Shown: piece after piece, positions 45,437-57,843 of the stretch | Position numbering within the stretch: position 1 is the first letter of the stretch | Layout of the letters: each line of letters begins with the position of its first letter | Origin: Phallusia fumigata | Taxonomy: Eukaryota > Chordata > Ascidiacea > Phlebobranchia > Ascidiidae | Assembly: GCA_008931825.1 (NCBI GenBank) | Contig: QXVZ01020464.1 | Location: forward strand, 1 to 64,000 | Reading direction: 5' to 3' | DNA length: 64,000 nt | Notes under the pieces: model-generated | What the model was told of the DNA's origin: nothing | Databases searched by the model: none | Seen by the model: only the letters and a program-made list of their open reading frames with translations | Made by a program: the position numbers and the translations under genes

Positions 45437-46277
45437 TCTTGCTAGTGGTGTTAGAGAAAGTTGCCACTAATTGTTGATCTTCTGCTATTTCTTTTTCTCT
45501 TTGCTCATCAAGTTTTAGTTGTTCTCTTTGTTTTACCAGCTGCAGCCGTGATGCTTCTTTGCGAAGTCTGCAAAGATACATGTAAATATCTTGAGCTTTT
45601 ACTCCTGTCAATTCAAAGTCATTGCAAATATTATTGCTCTGAAGAGACAAAGTTAAACCATCAACCTTGTAAGTGTAAGTTGCACTAAACACTACTATTT
45701 CCATTTTGTTGGACATGTTGCAGACCCTATTTCATTTTGTTGTAGGCACACACAATTGCATAGCCCAAAAATGCTAGTGGTGCATATGAAGCTTTTTATT
45801 TAACAGACCATCCCACCGGGTCCGAGTTAAACGAGTACATAAAATATTGCATAATGACTAGGTGTTAGCAAACAAATCACTAGGTATTTTTTTGCAATAA
45901 TAATGTCCTATCCATATTTACATTTATACATTATACCAGTCCAACCTTTCTGATGATTCCTTGATAGATTTCATGTCTTTTTGAATCTTGAGTAATTTTC
46001 CCCTATAATGATTAACCAAGGTCATTGCAATTTGCACTTCATTAACATTCGCCTCTTTAATTCGCTCTTGTTCATGTTTCAGGCTCTCAGTTAAAACTGA
46101 CTGATTTTGAATGACGTCATTTAGTTTTCCAGATACTTGTTTCAACTTTGGTGCAAACTGGGTGAAGAATTGCTGTGACAATTGTTCCGAAGCATCCTCT
46201 ACTAGATTATGATCCAAAAGTGAATGACTTTTAAAGTTTATTTTCTGTCCTTCTGATGCTGTTGGTTCATTCGACAT
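45432..46277 (-). CDS. BLOC1S6: BLOC-1 subunit 6 (pallidin) homologue, two exons
   Basis: Exon 1 is 46277-45946 and exon 2 is 45567-45432; phase 2, donor GTTGGA after GAAAG, acceptor TTTGCAG. The product is about 154 residues (human pallidin 172). The N-terminus is acidic and Ser-rich. From about residue 35 the chain is a predicted coiled coil that follows pallidin closely: a QNQSVLTESL segment (human QNQVVLLDTL), NHYRGKLLKIQKDM (human KHYHAKLVNIRKEM), then RLRKEASRLQLVKQREQLK and EQREKEIAEDQQL (human QQREKEFEREKQL). The alternative donor eight bases further would create a stop, which fixes the junction. BLOC-1 sorts cargo from endosomes to lysosome-related organelles. The gene is convergent with the ceramide synthase, 740 bases away. 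Confidence 0.88.
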
Positions 46278-46931
46278 TAAGATATTTTTGTTATTTTGTA
46301 AATCCAGCAGCAGCACCTACGTTTTTTTGATTATGAAGTTGGGTAGTTTGTACAATAACGAACAGCTTATTTTCGTTTTAAAACATCTATTTGAAACAAA
46401 CAAAAATCATGGAACTGCCACAAAAGAGTTATTTCTAATTCTCTATTTTGTGTATGTTTCATTTTGCATTTCGTTGGTTATTTGACTGGACTATTTTTTT
46501 TTTGCATCGTGATTGCAAGTGATGCGTAACGGATGATGCACCAAAGCGTGCAATTAGCGTTTTCCATTTTGTTTGTCGTCTTTCGGGCAAGGATGGCAGT
46601 AAGGCGCTGTAGTTTCAGTATAAAACAGACAGGTATCCTTATGGCATGGGTTAATTTTATGAGAGGTTAAAGTCGGCATTCATGTTCGTATTTCTGTGCT
46701 GCTGGAGGTGTCACTTTACTACGACTATGGCAGTTTTATCCGCAAAGCTTGATGGTGCAACGTGGGCTTGGTCTAGAAGTGTACATAATGTTAACTTGTT
46801 CCTCACTCAAGAAAAGACGATTTTTACACCTACAACTGAAACTCTAGTTTTTGAGAGTAATAACGTTTGAGCCTTTGACACACTTCAGTACGTCCCCGAC
46901 AAAATGCAAATAGCACCCCTTGTGTCTTACC

Positions 46932-47598
46932 TAGGGTTTTAAAAGTACAATACACGTAAAATACATGTAAAATACAAAAAAATACATCGACCTAAAAATA
47001 CATGTATTTTTCGTTTTAAATAAAAACTTATATAATACTTGCTTCATGCTCTGCCAACCATGCAACAGCGTAATGGCAGCGAGCATCCGCTCGCTACGCG
47101 AAGTTTTTTGTGCTTGTAGGCCAGTAGTTCCCAAACTCGCGTCCCAAAAGCCAAATGTGGGGCGCGAGGATGTTTCTTAAAGTCGCGGAATGGTGCATAA
47201 CAAGTTAACAACGTATACAAGGACTTTTAAGGTACAGCCCCACACAATCAAACCGTTCCAACTGCGATATTTAGAGCCCTGTTTATTATTTTTAATCAGC
47301 ATATAGTGATTATCTATGAAACCTTACTTGCAGTGGCCTAATAGTTCTCTAAAGATAGTGAATTTGTGTTGTCACAGGCGATTTAGGTCACAATTAGATT
47401 ATTGTTCTGGAAAGGATGATGAGTAATGATCGACTTATGTGAAATAAAGGTGGAATGTACCAAAATGGGGACTACTTTTATTGGTATAGTCACTCTATAC
47501 CCATGAGTTTTAAAAAATACGAAAGTTACACCAAAAATACATGTACTTTACACTTGTAATTTACGCGCAACAAAAAATACAGTATTTTTGAAACCCTA
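46932..47598. mobile_element. hAT-type non-autonomous element (667 bp)
   Basis: Terminal inverted repeats TAGGGTTTTAAAAGTAC and TAGGGTTTCAAAAATAC, flanked by a perfect 8-base target duplication gtcttacc at 46924-46931 and 47599-47606. Inside, at about 47122, starts a stretch resembling another hAT end (CAGTAGTTCCCAAACTCGCG), so the element may be composite. No transposase frame is seen. Confidence 0.9.
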
Positions 47599-48246
47599 GT
47601 CTTACCTATGAACTTACTGACACTTGCAGCGCCAAAGAGCTAAACTTACCACATTATGGATTGTTTTCCTGTATTTTTTGTGTCGGAAAAATGCCTGACC
47701 TAGTTGTTTCACAATTGAATTACCCTAGCCTGCTTACTGTATTCCAGTTTTGCTGACACCCTAAGGTTTACTTGGGATATTAACAATTGCTCGCTTTCGT
47801 TTCAGTTAATACAAGCAGTTGTTGACTGCTTAGTCAACGCTTCAGACCTTAATTTTAAAGGTTTTCTGCAAAGTTCAAATACAAAATGTTATGTATACTA
47901 AAGCATTGTGCAATTGCCAGAAACACAAACAACAACTCGACGGTCCTAAGTGACGAGAATATGAGCTGTCTGCTAGACCGCAGACCGCACATCAAATCTG
48001 GTCAACAAGATCGTACATTATGAAGCATTTGGGAAGTTTTCTGTCCGATCTAAAAGAAACAACGACATACGCCTTCTTGATATGTTGTTTTGCAGCGTTC
48101 CTCAAGGAGTGCACACTTTTTTCGCGATGTTACTCTGTGTTTGTAAGCAATCATCAGAAGGAAGATGACAAAGTGGTTTGACTTTTTGTAATAAAGCACG
48201 TTTCAACAAAAATATGTTATTCGTACAAAGAATTTGACTCATTTTT

Positions 48247-48349
48247 TCACTGGGTTCGAACCCAGGACGATCCCGAGAACGAATCCCTAATACGTTTTAT
48301 ATGTCCGTACACGAGTCGAGGGCCTCATTCCGTTCGACCAACCGCGTTT
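48247..48349 (-). mobile_element. tRNA-derived SINE-like sequence
   Basis: On the minus strand there is an A-box-like TGGTCGAACGG and, about 75 bases on, a perfect B-box GGTTCGAACCC in a closed TpsiC-like stem (CTGGGTTCGAACCCAG). The arms between do not fold as a normal tRNA, so a SINE head or tRNA pseudogene is more likely than a gene. Confidence 0.45.
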
Positions 48350-51300
48350 GTGCAACGACAATAATCCAAATTTATTTTCGTGTATTTTTTGTTCTTTACA
48401 ATGCGTTTGCTTTACCCGGTTGATCATCTTATCAGGCAATAAAATTATAAGTTTTACTTATCAATCTATTTTTTGGGGGCTTTTTACCACTCATTCGGAA
48501 GGACAGTGCATCACCATTTAAGGAGAAATACAACACCCAATTTTAAAGCAAGTGCAACACCCATAAAAGAGCAACAAATAAGAAGATTTCCGAAACCCAA
48601 ACATACATTCATATTTTATCTTTTCAAAGGTAAATCACCACAATATTATTTGCCATGACGTCAACGACAAGTCTTTTGGCAATCTGTACCTCATACAAAT
48701 AACCACACCTGCACAAACTTAAATCCTTTTTTTTTTCGGAAATAAATCGATCATGTTGTTATCACACAGACCCGTGCCTCGTTTCCGCCACAGACAGTTT
48801 ATCAGCAGACGTGTGTAGCATTCCTGTTGCAATGGGTAATGCTAAGCACTTATCGCGGCTTTAGCTGGTTCAAGACCAAACAGACCCTTGTCGGGATGAT
48901 GGCATTTAAAGCAGTCGCGACAAGTAAGAGTTTAAAACCAAATGATACGGTAATTTAGATTTCTTTTCTTTGCGCCTCAGTAGGTTCTTTACATCTGAAA
49001 GTAATTTTCGCATTCGGCGCCCTTTGGTGTTTTCATACAGCGCCAGATCCCGAAAGCCTATTAGTTTAACTGCATTCCAAAGGGATAAACTGGACAAGTC
49101 AGATATCTTGGATATTTTATCCTCCTGCTGCTTTACGCGCCAAAGCTTCGCCAAAATAATGCAATTTGGTCCAATTTCAACGTCGTACGCCGGTTAAAAA
49201 CAATTGCGTTTGAAACGTTAACAAGTACTCTTCAGTTTAGTTCAGTTCAGGTGTGAGTGTTGGAAATTTCTCCCAAACAGTTTTTACCAACGGACTAACC
49301 ATGTTGCTGCAACACATAGTGCAAGTTTTATTTCAATGACAAACGGTCGTTTAACGTTTGTTTATGATGATAAGGTTTGCCGGAAATAGCATGTTTGAAG
49401 TTTTAGAAGGTCGTTAAAGAGTCGTGATGTTTAATAAACTTAGTTGTTGACTGGCTTTGAGAATTCCTTAGTTACACCACTACATGTCGCTCTTGCATAC
49501 AGAAAAAAGTTGCCGAGTTTAAAAATCTAGAAATCAGTTATTTTTTTAACCACTGGGTGTCGTCGTGGTACATAGGGCATGCCGTACGCTTTTTGTTGAA
49601 ATAGAATTACGTCGCTCATAACGTTCAAAAAAGAAATCTGCTTTACAGTGTAATGGGACTGGGGATATTGTACTTTTAAAATGTCATGACTAAACAAAAA
49701 TGCAGAAGCTCATTACGTTTGTACGAAATAAATAAATATTTGCTGTTTGTTTGTAAAATAGAAATAGATTGCGTCGTTGAGACTGTATGCTGTGGGCATA
49801 TTTTGCTCAGTATAACCGTTGAGGAATTTTAATTGTGTTAACACTTAAATTAAAGTCGTGAACCCTCAACATTCTAAAAATACATTAAAATTGTTGTAGA
49901 GAAACTGCAATTACGCATACAGCACGACAGCGGACTGATTAGATGTATAAGACAGTCACGCGCTGTTTTGCCCATCGAGGACAAAAATAAAACAAATAAA
50001 ACTATGCTTGCGCCGCCACACAACAAGAAAACTACATTTTAGGGATAATTCTCGTGTTGGTAATTCGAGTTACACGATATTTAAACCAGCAACCTTGTAT
50101 GTAGATAACTACGATTGACGACACGAGTTATTAAGAAACTGGCAGCTCAACGTCATGATCAAAACCTAGTTAGGCGGGTTTTTTCGCCCAACGATCGAGC
50201 ACAACCCAATAATGCAAACCAACATTTGCTCGCATGAAATTGAACCCCCAGCCTTAGAACTTATCCCTACCAAACATACACAAATTTTAACCCATGTGAC
50301 CAAGTCACGTGATAAGGCTCGCGTGCCGAGCGCGAAGCCAAATTTGACAGTGCGGTGAACCGCTACACGAATTCGCAGCGATAATTGCTACAAACCTCGA
50401 CAAGCGGTCGGGTAGCGTTCGCACGAAACACTTTCTAAGTGTAAAGACAATTTGCAGGGAGTTCAAATCAAGTTTGCGGCGGTAAAGTTGTGTAAATGCG
50501 GTCTTGAATTGCGTGTCACTGGATATGTAATGACAGTGTGCCTGGCAAAGTTTTCAGCTTGTCTACACAGCGGGCTGAATTTCTGTGAATTGTGTGCAAG
50601 CGTCTTGGTTATTAAACCTGATAATATACCTATTCCTGTAAGCTCTGTACCCCTAGGGTTGTCGGGCATAACCCAACCGGGTGTTGTTTGCCAGTCCGGA
50701 AGTTTTCACTGTCGTACGGATCGATTGAAAACCAATGTCAAGCGTTTACTGAGTTAACCAAAGCCAACGTTTTCTGACGAAATACCAAAAACGATAATAT
50801 ATACATCAAGTTCAACTATATTTTGTTTGTAGGCACCCAACGCTTTTAATTCCACGACGAAATTTTACCCGTGGCTAATCTGTCCATTTATGTATGTGAG
50901 CAGCCTTTCGATCCGTAGATCACACAGGGATTAAACCACAGCGGAGGGAAATCCCCTGAAATACTCCCCTAATTTCACCAAAAGCCTGAATGTCAATTTA
51001 TCAGCGCAAAGGATTAAATCATAAATCGTATAATTTCGGTAAGTCGAAGCAAGACACCCGTGGGAAGGCAAATATTTGCACGTTTAAATTCCTTTGTTAC
51101 CAATTGAAATAACATTTGCGTGTGTGGAAATATTCAAAAGGCGCGTTTTGTTAAAATATCAAACAAAAATCGTCCGAAACCTGTGCAGGTGGTCTACGCC
51201 AGGGCAATAAAAAATCAAACACTGGAAAGTACGCAAGCGCGCGTTACGTGACATTCGTGATTCAAGGAAAAACTACTATTTGTGTGTTTAAATGTTACCT

Positions 51301-52089
51301 TGATGGAGAAGCGTGTGGGTATCGTTTGAAGAAAAGCGTTTAAAGTTTAAATAGAAGTTAAGTTCTTGATGGAAAAGTTCATCCTCACACCATGTTACAA
51401 GTTGGTCCGTGCGACTCAACTAAGATGTGAGTTTTAATGTTGGCGAAATAATTAGCCTGCTTTGCATCTGTTGTGTGCTTGTATTTTTCGTGAGATTTAT
51501 TTTGATTATTGCCTAGACGTGGACCAATTTTGATGTTAAATGTAAAAACGTTATGTCGTAACACTGTAGCTTAGCTGGCCCATAAACTTAAATAATCACT
51601 ATTTCCCTCATTTTTTTCACGGAAAACAAAGTACATTTCCAACTTTTTTACCAACGGCTTTCACGACATTTAAAACAAACACGAAGGTTTTTACAAACAA
51701 CATTTTCGTTGGGTGTGTTTTTTGGTCAACATGAACTGGACAAGAACTTGTTTGTAGCTTTTCTCGCAACACCTTTTCCCCTTTTTTTGTTAAGTAAGTT
51801 TTTGAAGATTTTGGTTAGATGGTATTTTATTAAGTAACCAACGCTTTCCTATCCCGCACGAACATCATCTTCGCGGTAAAAAACACTGTCTCTTGTTTGC
51901 CTTGAAAATCCACTTTTTTGTAAATATTAGGTGAGCCTATCACGCGCGTATGAGGTTTTAGGACATTTTTTGCGATACAGGGGCGCCGTAAATAGATAAT
52001 AAGGAGACGCCCGAATAAGTGCAAAGCACTTGAATTACAGACATACATAATTGAACGTATAAATGTATGTGATTTCAAGTCAAGCTATA

Positions 52090-52430
52090 AACTCCAGTAG
52101 CTGTAAAGACCAAATCCCAAATGACGTGTACGCGACGGCGAAAGCATAACAGGGGGATACGTTTGGCGCCGAAAACCGGGCTACGGGGGCGCCTTGTCGG
52201 CCCCTGAGTCTTGTAACGAAAAGGTTGGGCCAGAAACTAAAGGCGCCAACGGTCTCCGCAAAACATACCGGCATTTTGGACAAAACAGAATCGCTTCTAG
52301 ACACACTGACTACGGGACATCAGGGCAGCATATTGTCGAAGTCGTAAATTCAAGACTGCGGCGTCGAAATAATGGATAACCGGGGCCAAAACGGCGTCGG
52401 CGGCCCCTCTGGGAGACTGAAATCCTGTCA
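52090..52430. other. GC/CpG-rich patch
   Basis: About 340 bases clearly richer in G, C and CpG than the AT-rich surroundings, with repeated GGCGCC and GGCGTCGG-type words. No splice-supported coding frame was found. It could be an unmethylated promoter-like patch or an old GC-rich repeat. Confidence 0.4.
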
Positions 52431-53888
52431 TATATGGCGTCATTGATATGATGTTTTTGTATGCCACGGTGGGTGTTCGTGAATTTGGGGGAACATGATA
52501 TACGCTTCTGTTCGTAACCTTTATGTTGACACATGCATGTTTGAATACATACATCGTTTGGTCGGTTTCGTTTTCTATGCATTTACTTCACATCTGCGCG
52601 TGTTGACTTATTTGGGATCTGAAATCAAACGGTTTTAATAAAAAGATTTCGCTAACCTAGAAATCAATGAAACTTTTAAGCATTTTAGTCGCGTTGGCAA
52701 TTGTTTCATCTTAAAAAAAAAGTGCGTTCACAGCACGTAAAGTATCCAAAAACGTCCGAGTAAAAAGTTGTTTTGTGTGAAAAATCGCCCCAAGAGGTAA
52801 AGGTATCACCCCTCGTTTACGAAAGGAAAAAGTAACAGCGCTACGTGGTTCGCTATTATTGCCTTCACTACATTAGTAACATATGGAGGGCTGTAACAGC
52901 TCATTACTACAACCTATCTCTTACTTAACGATTTCCCATGGTAAGAACAACACAATAAGATTAGCGCTTTTCTGTAATCCGTTACATTGTCCTGTGTCGA
53001 GATGGGACCTTCAATTATTTACAAGGGCCAGCGCTTTTATGTCACCGCTTTCGCACGCTGATGAAACAATTACTTTTGAACAACGGGCGCGCGTCTTTTT
53101 CCGTCGTTGCTTGACATATGTTTGTGTGGTAATGCATTTCCGCCCATAGCGTTTTAGAAGGATTTTGGAAGTTGGTAAATGTATTTCATGTTCTTATGAG
53201 AAAAAGGGTGTAGTTTAACTCACTATGATGTCCGTTACATTTTTTTGTACAGTTTTGTATCACTTTTCATAAAAGTGAACTGAAATGTCAAACAAAAGAA
53301 CATTTTTTTCCTTTGATAGGTGTTTCAATTTTCTTTGACGATTTATAATTAAATATGTTTAATTTGAATTTGCTTGATCACTGAAAGATAAAGCTTGTTT
53401 GGCGCGTAAGATTGATATAACGTAGTGAAACACTTCTGTTTTTATGTTAGAATGAGTTTAAAATTCAATGTGTGTAATTTACGTTTTTTAATGGACAGCA
53501 GGTCCTTATTTTATTATTCTTTTGAGTGTATTTAACTGTCATATTTACAACTCAAATTTAGCAGGCAAGTTAGAATTTTAGTTGTCAAGAACAAACCTAA
53601 GATCATTCCCTCCTCCAACGCCCACGTACCACGGTGTGCAGCGGTGCGTGAAGCCGGAACGCATTCGACCGTGACCTTCAGCACATGTTGCGGCGAAACT
53701 GGCTGACTGCGTTCAATCCTGTTCACTTGCTCATAATCATGTTTCCTAAACAAATCGGGAAGCTTTTACCAACTCCCTCCTCCACCTCCTGTGCCGTGTT
53801 GTTCTCTTTTTTCTCTTCTATTTTCTTTTTGATGTAAACTTCCGAACCAATTTATCCGGGCAACTGGTGGATAGCAAAAATACGTTTT

Positions 53889-54109
53889 GCAACGTGGCCC
53901 AGTGGTTAACGCGACCGCCTTGTGCTTAAGGTTGTGACTTTTGTGAGTTGTACCCGTGTCTCGGTCCGGTGAAAACCCGATGGGATGAAGCAAAGATTCA
54001 CCCCAAAATATAAAAATAAAATACATAATACACCGCAGTGATGCAGGCTGCATGACAGCAAACCCACTATAAGCGGGTATAAAAAGAAACATAATCAAGC
54101 ATTTTATCA
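53889..54109 (+). mobile_element. tRNA-derived SINE
   Basis: Starts with a tRNA-like head (A-box TGGCCCAGTGGTTAACGCG, degenerate B-box GAGTTGTACCC at about +70), followed by an A/T-rich linker and a conserved-looking body with ACCCACTATAAGCGGGTATA before the tail. The arrangement is that of a SINE; the family name cannot be given from sequence alone. Confidence 0.6.
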
Positions 54110-54259
54110 GGCATAAAACGTACATAATGATAAGTATCTCATGGAAAAAATGTGTTTTAGAAATTTAAAATCTTTGCAGTTGCCGGCATAAAACGTACAT
54201 AATAATAAATTTCTCATGGCAAAAATGTGTTTTAGAAATTTAAAAACTTAGCATTTTGC
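54110..54259. repeat. Two-copy 75-bp tandem repeat
   Basis: GGCATAAAACGTACATAAT opens both units (54110 and 54185), and both contain CTCATGG...AAATGTGTTTTAGAAATTTAAAA. It lies directly after the SINE. Confidence 0.8.
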
Positions 54260-56369
54260 AACAAAATGACCAAATTACTGTGTAAATGGAAGTTTTAGGA
54301 TAACAAATTTAAATATTTTCGCTTTATAAATTAGAAAGTTCGAATTCTGGCAATGTTTTTTCCGGAGAAGTTTCCCGTGCCTATTTTTGTCCATTTTTAT
54401 CTCCGCCATGTAAATCCCTCGCCGTCTATAGTTTCTTATGATGTTTTCGTTCCAATCTCTGAACAGGCAAACTGCTAGAACTTAAAATCCAGTTGTGTCG
54501 GGTGATGGGAACAAGTCGCTTACATTTTTGTTGTCTCGCTACTCGGTTGTTGCCATAACAACTGTCACTGATCCGGTGCGTTGTGGCACCGCTTGTACTT
54601 TCTCTTACAAGTGCAAAACGTTGCCATTGATATAAACTGCAAGGCGATACATTATTATCACTAATATTTTAGTAGTTTTTAACTGACAAAATTACTGTAT
54701 GTGAAGTCCACACCTCTAGCGACGGTACGAAATTTTGCCGGAATGTAACAAAGCAAAATATTCCACTGTAAGGTTTTTATCCACTGTATACGCCAGAATA
54801 TGTTTAACAAATGCTTTCGTCAATGTGTGTTCCTATTTTAACTGTGATTCCATGATGTCGTACACAAGCGATTAGCACAGTTTTAAATCGCCACCGAAAC
54901 ATTTTAGGCATTTTGTCAGAATTTATTGTGAACTTTTTTAAAGTTGAGACCATCGTTTCTTTTGGTTCGCAAGATTTTGAAAGGAAGTGCGACGTATCAT
55001 TGCACAAAGCTTGTTCAAAAGCAAACGGGCAACTTTTGTTGTTTCACTATAAAAACGGCACGCAGCGCCTCCCATCCTCCCTACGAAGTGAAAAGTCGCG
55101 GTCGATTTAACGTCATAATCGACGCCGCCGCCGCTGACAATCAAATAGGAGAAAACGCGGTGTTGTATTTGGCTTTGTACAGTTCCATTGATCATTGAAA
55201 CGCTGTTTGCCTGCTCTGAATAGCATCGTTCTGTCACCACAATCATCGCCAGTGATTTAAACACGCTGTTTTCTCTTCGCCGGCCATGCGGTCTGGTTGG
55301 ACCTCACTCGGCGCCAAGGGCCCGCAAACGCGCCCAGGTACACGCTTACGTCACACGCAGCGGCGACAGGGCGGCGGGAAAAAGGTAATCAGCGGGCCGC
55401 AGCGGCGTCGGGCAAGTCCGGCCCGGAAAAGGTTACAACTGGTCAGCGTTTTGAGTAATTCTTTGCCGCTTGCAGCAAGCAGTAAACATTACAAGATTGC
55501 TGGTAGCAAAAGGTCAAAACCTCGGGGCTGGTGTCAAGAAAATAATGACCGTTCTTTGTGGGCAATTACACACTGCACTGCGACGCCTCTGATTCGTTTC
55601 GGGCCGTTATGTTGTGGGATTATGGCCTCACTCCATTCGCACGACATTTCAAGTTGACAATACTGACAAGATGATTACAGAAGAATCGACACTGTGTCCA
55701 AAATGGTTTCTTTAAAACAACACCATTTGTTTCTAACTTTTTGGAATTGTGATTGCCTGCATCAATTCTAGAAAAACGCATTGTACGACTATGACACATG
55801 GTTTGGGCGTATACATTAGTTAACAGTTCACCTAAATATGCATTCGATTTGTTTGTAATGTAGCTACAAAAAAGATGGTTACAACAAAAAAACAAAACAA
55901 AGAAGGCTAACCAACTGCAATTATTCAACCAATATACCCGAAAACCCTTCGTAGCGAGGCAACAACACACTGGAGCCATTAAAATCAACTTTTTAAAGTG
56001 GAAGCGAACCTATCGAAAGATTGCTAACGGAGAATTACATGTGGTAAAAACGATGCACATTTTCAATAGTTTATTTGCGAACAGAACCGCAGCCTGCGCA
56101 CATCAAGTTAATTTGATTTCGAACCGTATAGCAGTTTGGATGCAAACGGACTGACGGAATGTCGTTTAACATTAATTGTGTCTAATTTACGAAGGGCTAT
56201 GAAAACACAAACACATTGACATTGCAAGATGTTTTGTTTACAACTTAACAGGTGCACAAAAACGTAATAGGCCTACATTAAAGACAACGAAAAGCTGTGG
56301 TTAAAAACTTCCCAAAATAAAGCGGTATATGGTGAGTCCCGTAAAAGTGGGTCACGTCATAATTCCCAC

Positions 56370-56720
56370 GCCCGGTGGGCACTTCCGGGTGGGCCGTCGG
56401 CCACTTGGGGCCACTCACGATAACGTCTCTCCCGGCGCTGCTTGTCCAGAACATCGCGGTTGTCATTTGTAATGGACATTGTTCAGCGCACGCGCGTCGC
56501 GCAGTCGTGTGCGCGTGTGTGTGGCAGTTTCAAGCGGCCAGAGCCAGCGGAGGGAGTGAAATAGAACAGCCAGATACGCGATATGGTGTTGTGCGTAGCG
56601 AGCGCCGCGCAGTCTAGACAATAAGAGAGCGGTGGGCAACATGAAAAACGCGCGCGGTGTGGAGGGGTGCCGCGCTGTCGTCCTTTTACCCCACCGCGCT
56701 ATTTCAACGGGACTTTAGCC
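56370..56720. promoter_or_regulatory. CpG-rich region upstream of the inhibitory Smad
   Basis: A GC-rich stretch with many CG words (GCGCGCGGTGTGG, GGCCGTCGGCC) 1.1 to 1.5 kb upstream of the Smad ATG. It contains the palindromic Smad-binding element. This is a plausible promoter or 5' exon region. Confidence 0.45.
56612..56619. promoter_or_regulatory. Palindromic Smad-binding element GTCTAGAC
   Basis: A perfect 8-base palindromic SBE, the sequence selected by Smad3/Smad4 MH1 domains and present in the mammalian Smad7 promoter, lies 1.2 kb upstream of this inhibitory Smad in a CpG-rich context. Confidence 0.5.
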
Positions 56721-57843
56721 GGAAAACGGGCGTCGTTTCATCGCTGCATAGGTTCATATAAAGCTGATGTTCATTTGTGGTAAATTGTTTCAACCTCAGG
56801 TTGTTTGAATTGATTAAGGTTTGAGGTTTAATACAATGCGAAAGGATAGCGAAGTTGCAGGTTGGAAGTCATTTGTGCGTATGCTTGCAATTCCTCGCAC
56901 ACGAAATGGCGACGAGATAGTTACGACATCTTCGATGTTGCCTCGCCGAACAGCACAGGCAGGTCAGGTAAACTACTCCGCGTCTTCGGTCAATTGAAGT
57001 TACACTGCGATTAATTAGACAGTTCAAGGTGTCAAAAACATGCTTAGTCAATAAACTCACACGTCAGTTGCAGAAAGCGTGTTAATCCAACGCCTTTACT
57101 AAAACAAAGGTTTGGTAATGTTTGCGGCAAAGTTAACTGACAAACGCGTGCCGCGTTTTTTACCACGACGACCGCATTGCATTCGTGGTTTGGTAAAACG
57201 CTCGTCTTTATGCAAAGCAGAAACACGATTTGTCTCAACGAAAAATGCTTCTTGGAAAAGTTTGATTTGGATTATGTTTTTGCGGTGTTTTAGGTAGTAG
57301 AAAATCAATGCATTGCTTTAATGTTGTATGTTATGTTTTGATCCTCGGCTTGACAATAGCTTGTCCGACTAGTTTAACAAGCTAGCATGATGATTTTGAC
57401 TTCTTACGTTTTTTAAAATTAGTATTCCAATTGCAAGCAATTGTGTGGATGTGTACTTTGTGGTTTTGCATTTTAGCAGAAGATATACAGCAGTGTTCGG
57501 TCACAGCATAGGTTAATAATATCATTTGTAAATGCTGCAAAACCTGACATTGCACTAAAACAACTGCTGTTTCTAATTAAGTCAGTTGACAGTCTTTTTA
57601 CTTGTAATGTAAAGATATAGTGTTGCAAAACAAATAATGATGTTACAAAAGAAACTTGTTTTCACCCATTGTTTATTTATGTTTTTTAGATGCCACATTA
57701 AAGGGTTTAGTATTTTTCTGCTTTTGGTGTCAAGCCCAAAAAGACACACTTTTGGTATGTTCGTAAGATGAACTGCAGTGGTTACAAAAGTCTCCAAACT
57801 GGCTACCAGTGAGGCAAATATCGATGCTAACGGCAGCCATGTC

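Larger units (their letters stand above)
46278..57843. other. Large gene-poor region between BLOC1S6 and the inhibitory Smad
   Basis: About 11.5 kb without a convincing gene. It contains a hAT element, SINE-like pieces, a 75-bp tandem repeat and CpG-rich patches near 52090-52430, 55270-55450 and 56370-56720. One possible isolated exon (53745-53597) is discussed in the findings. Confidence 0.5.
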
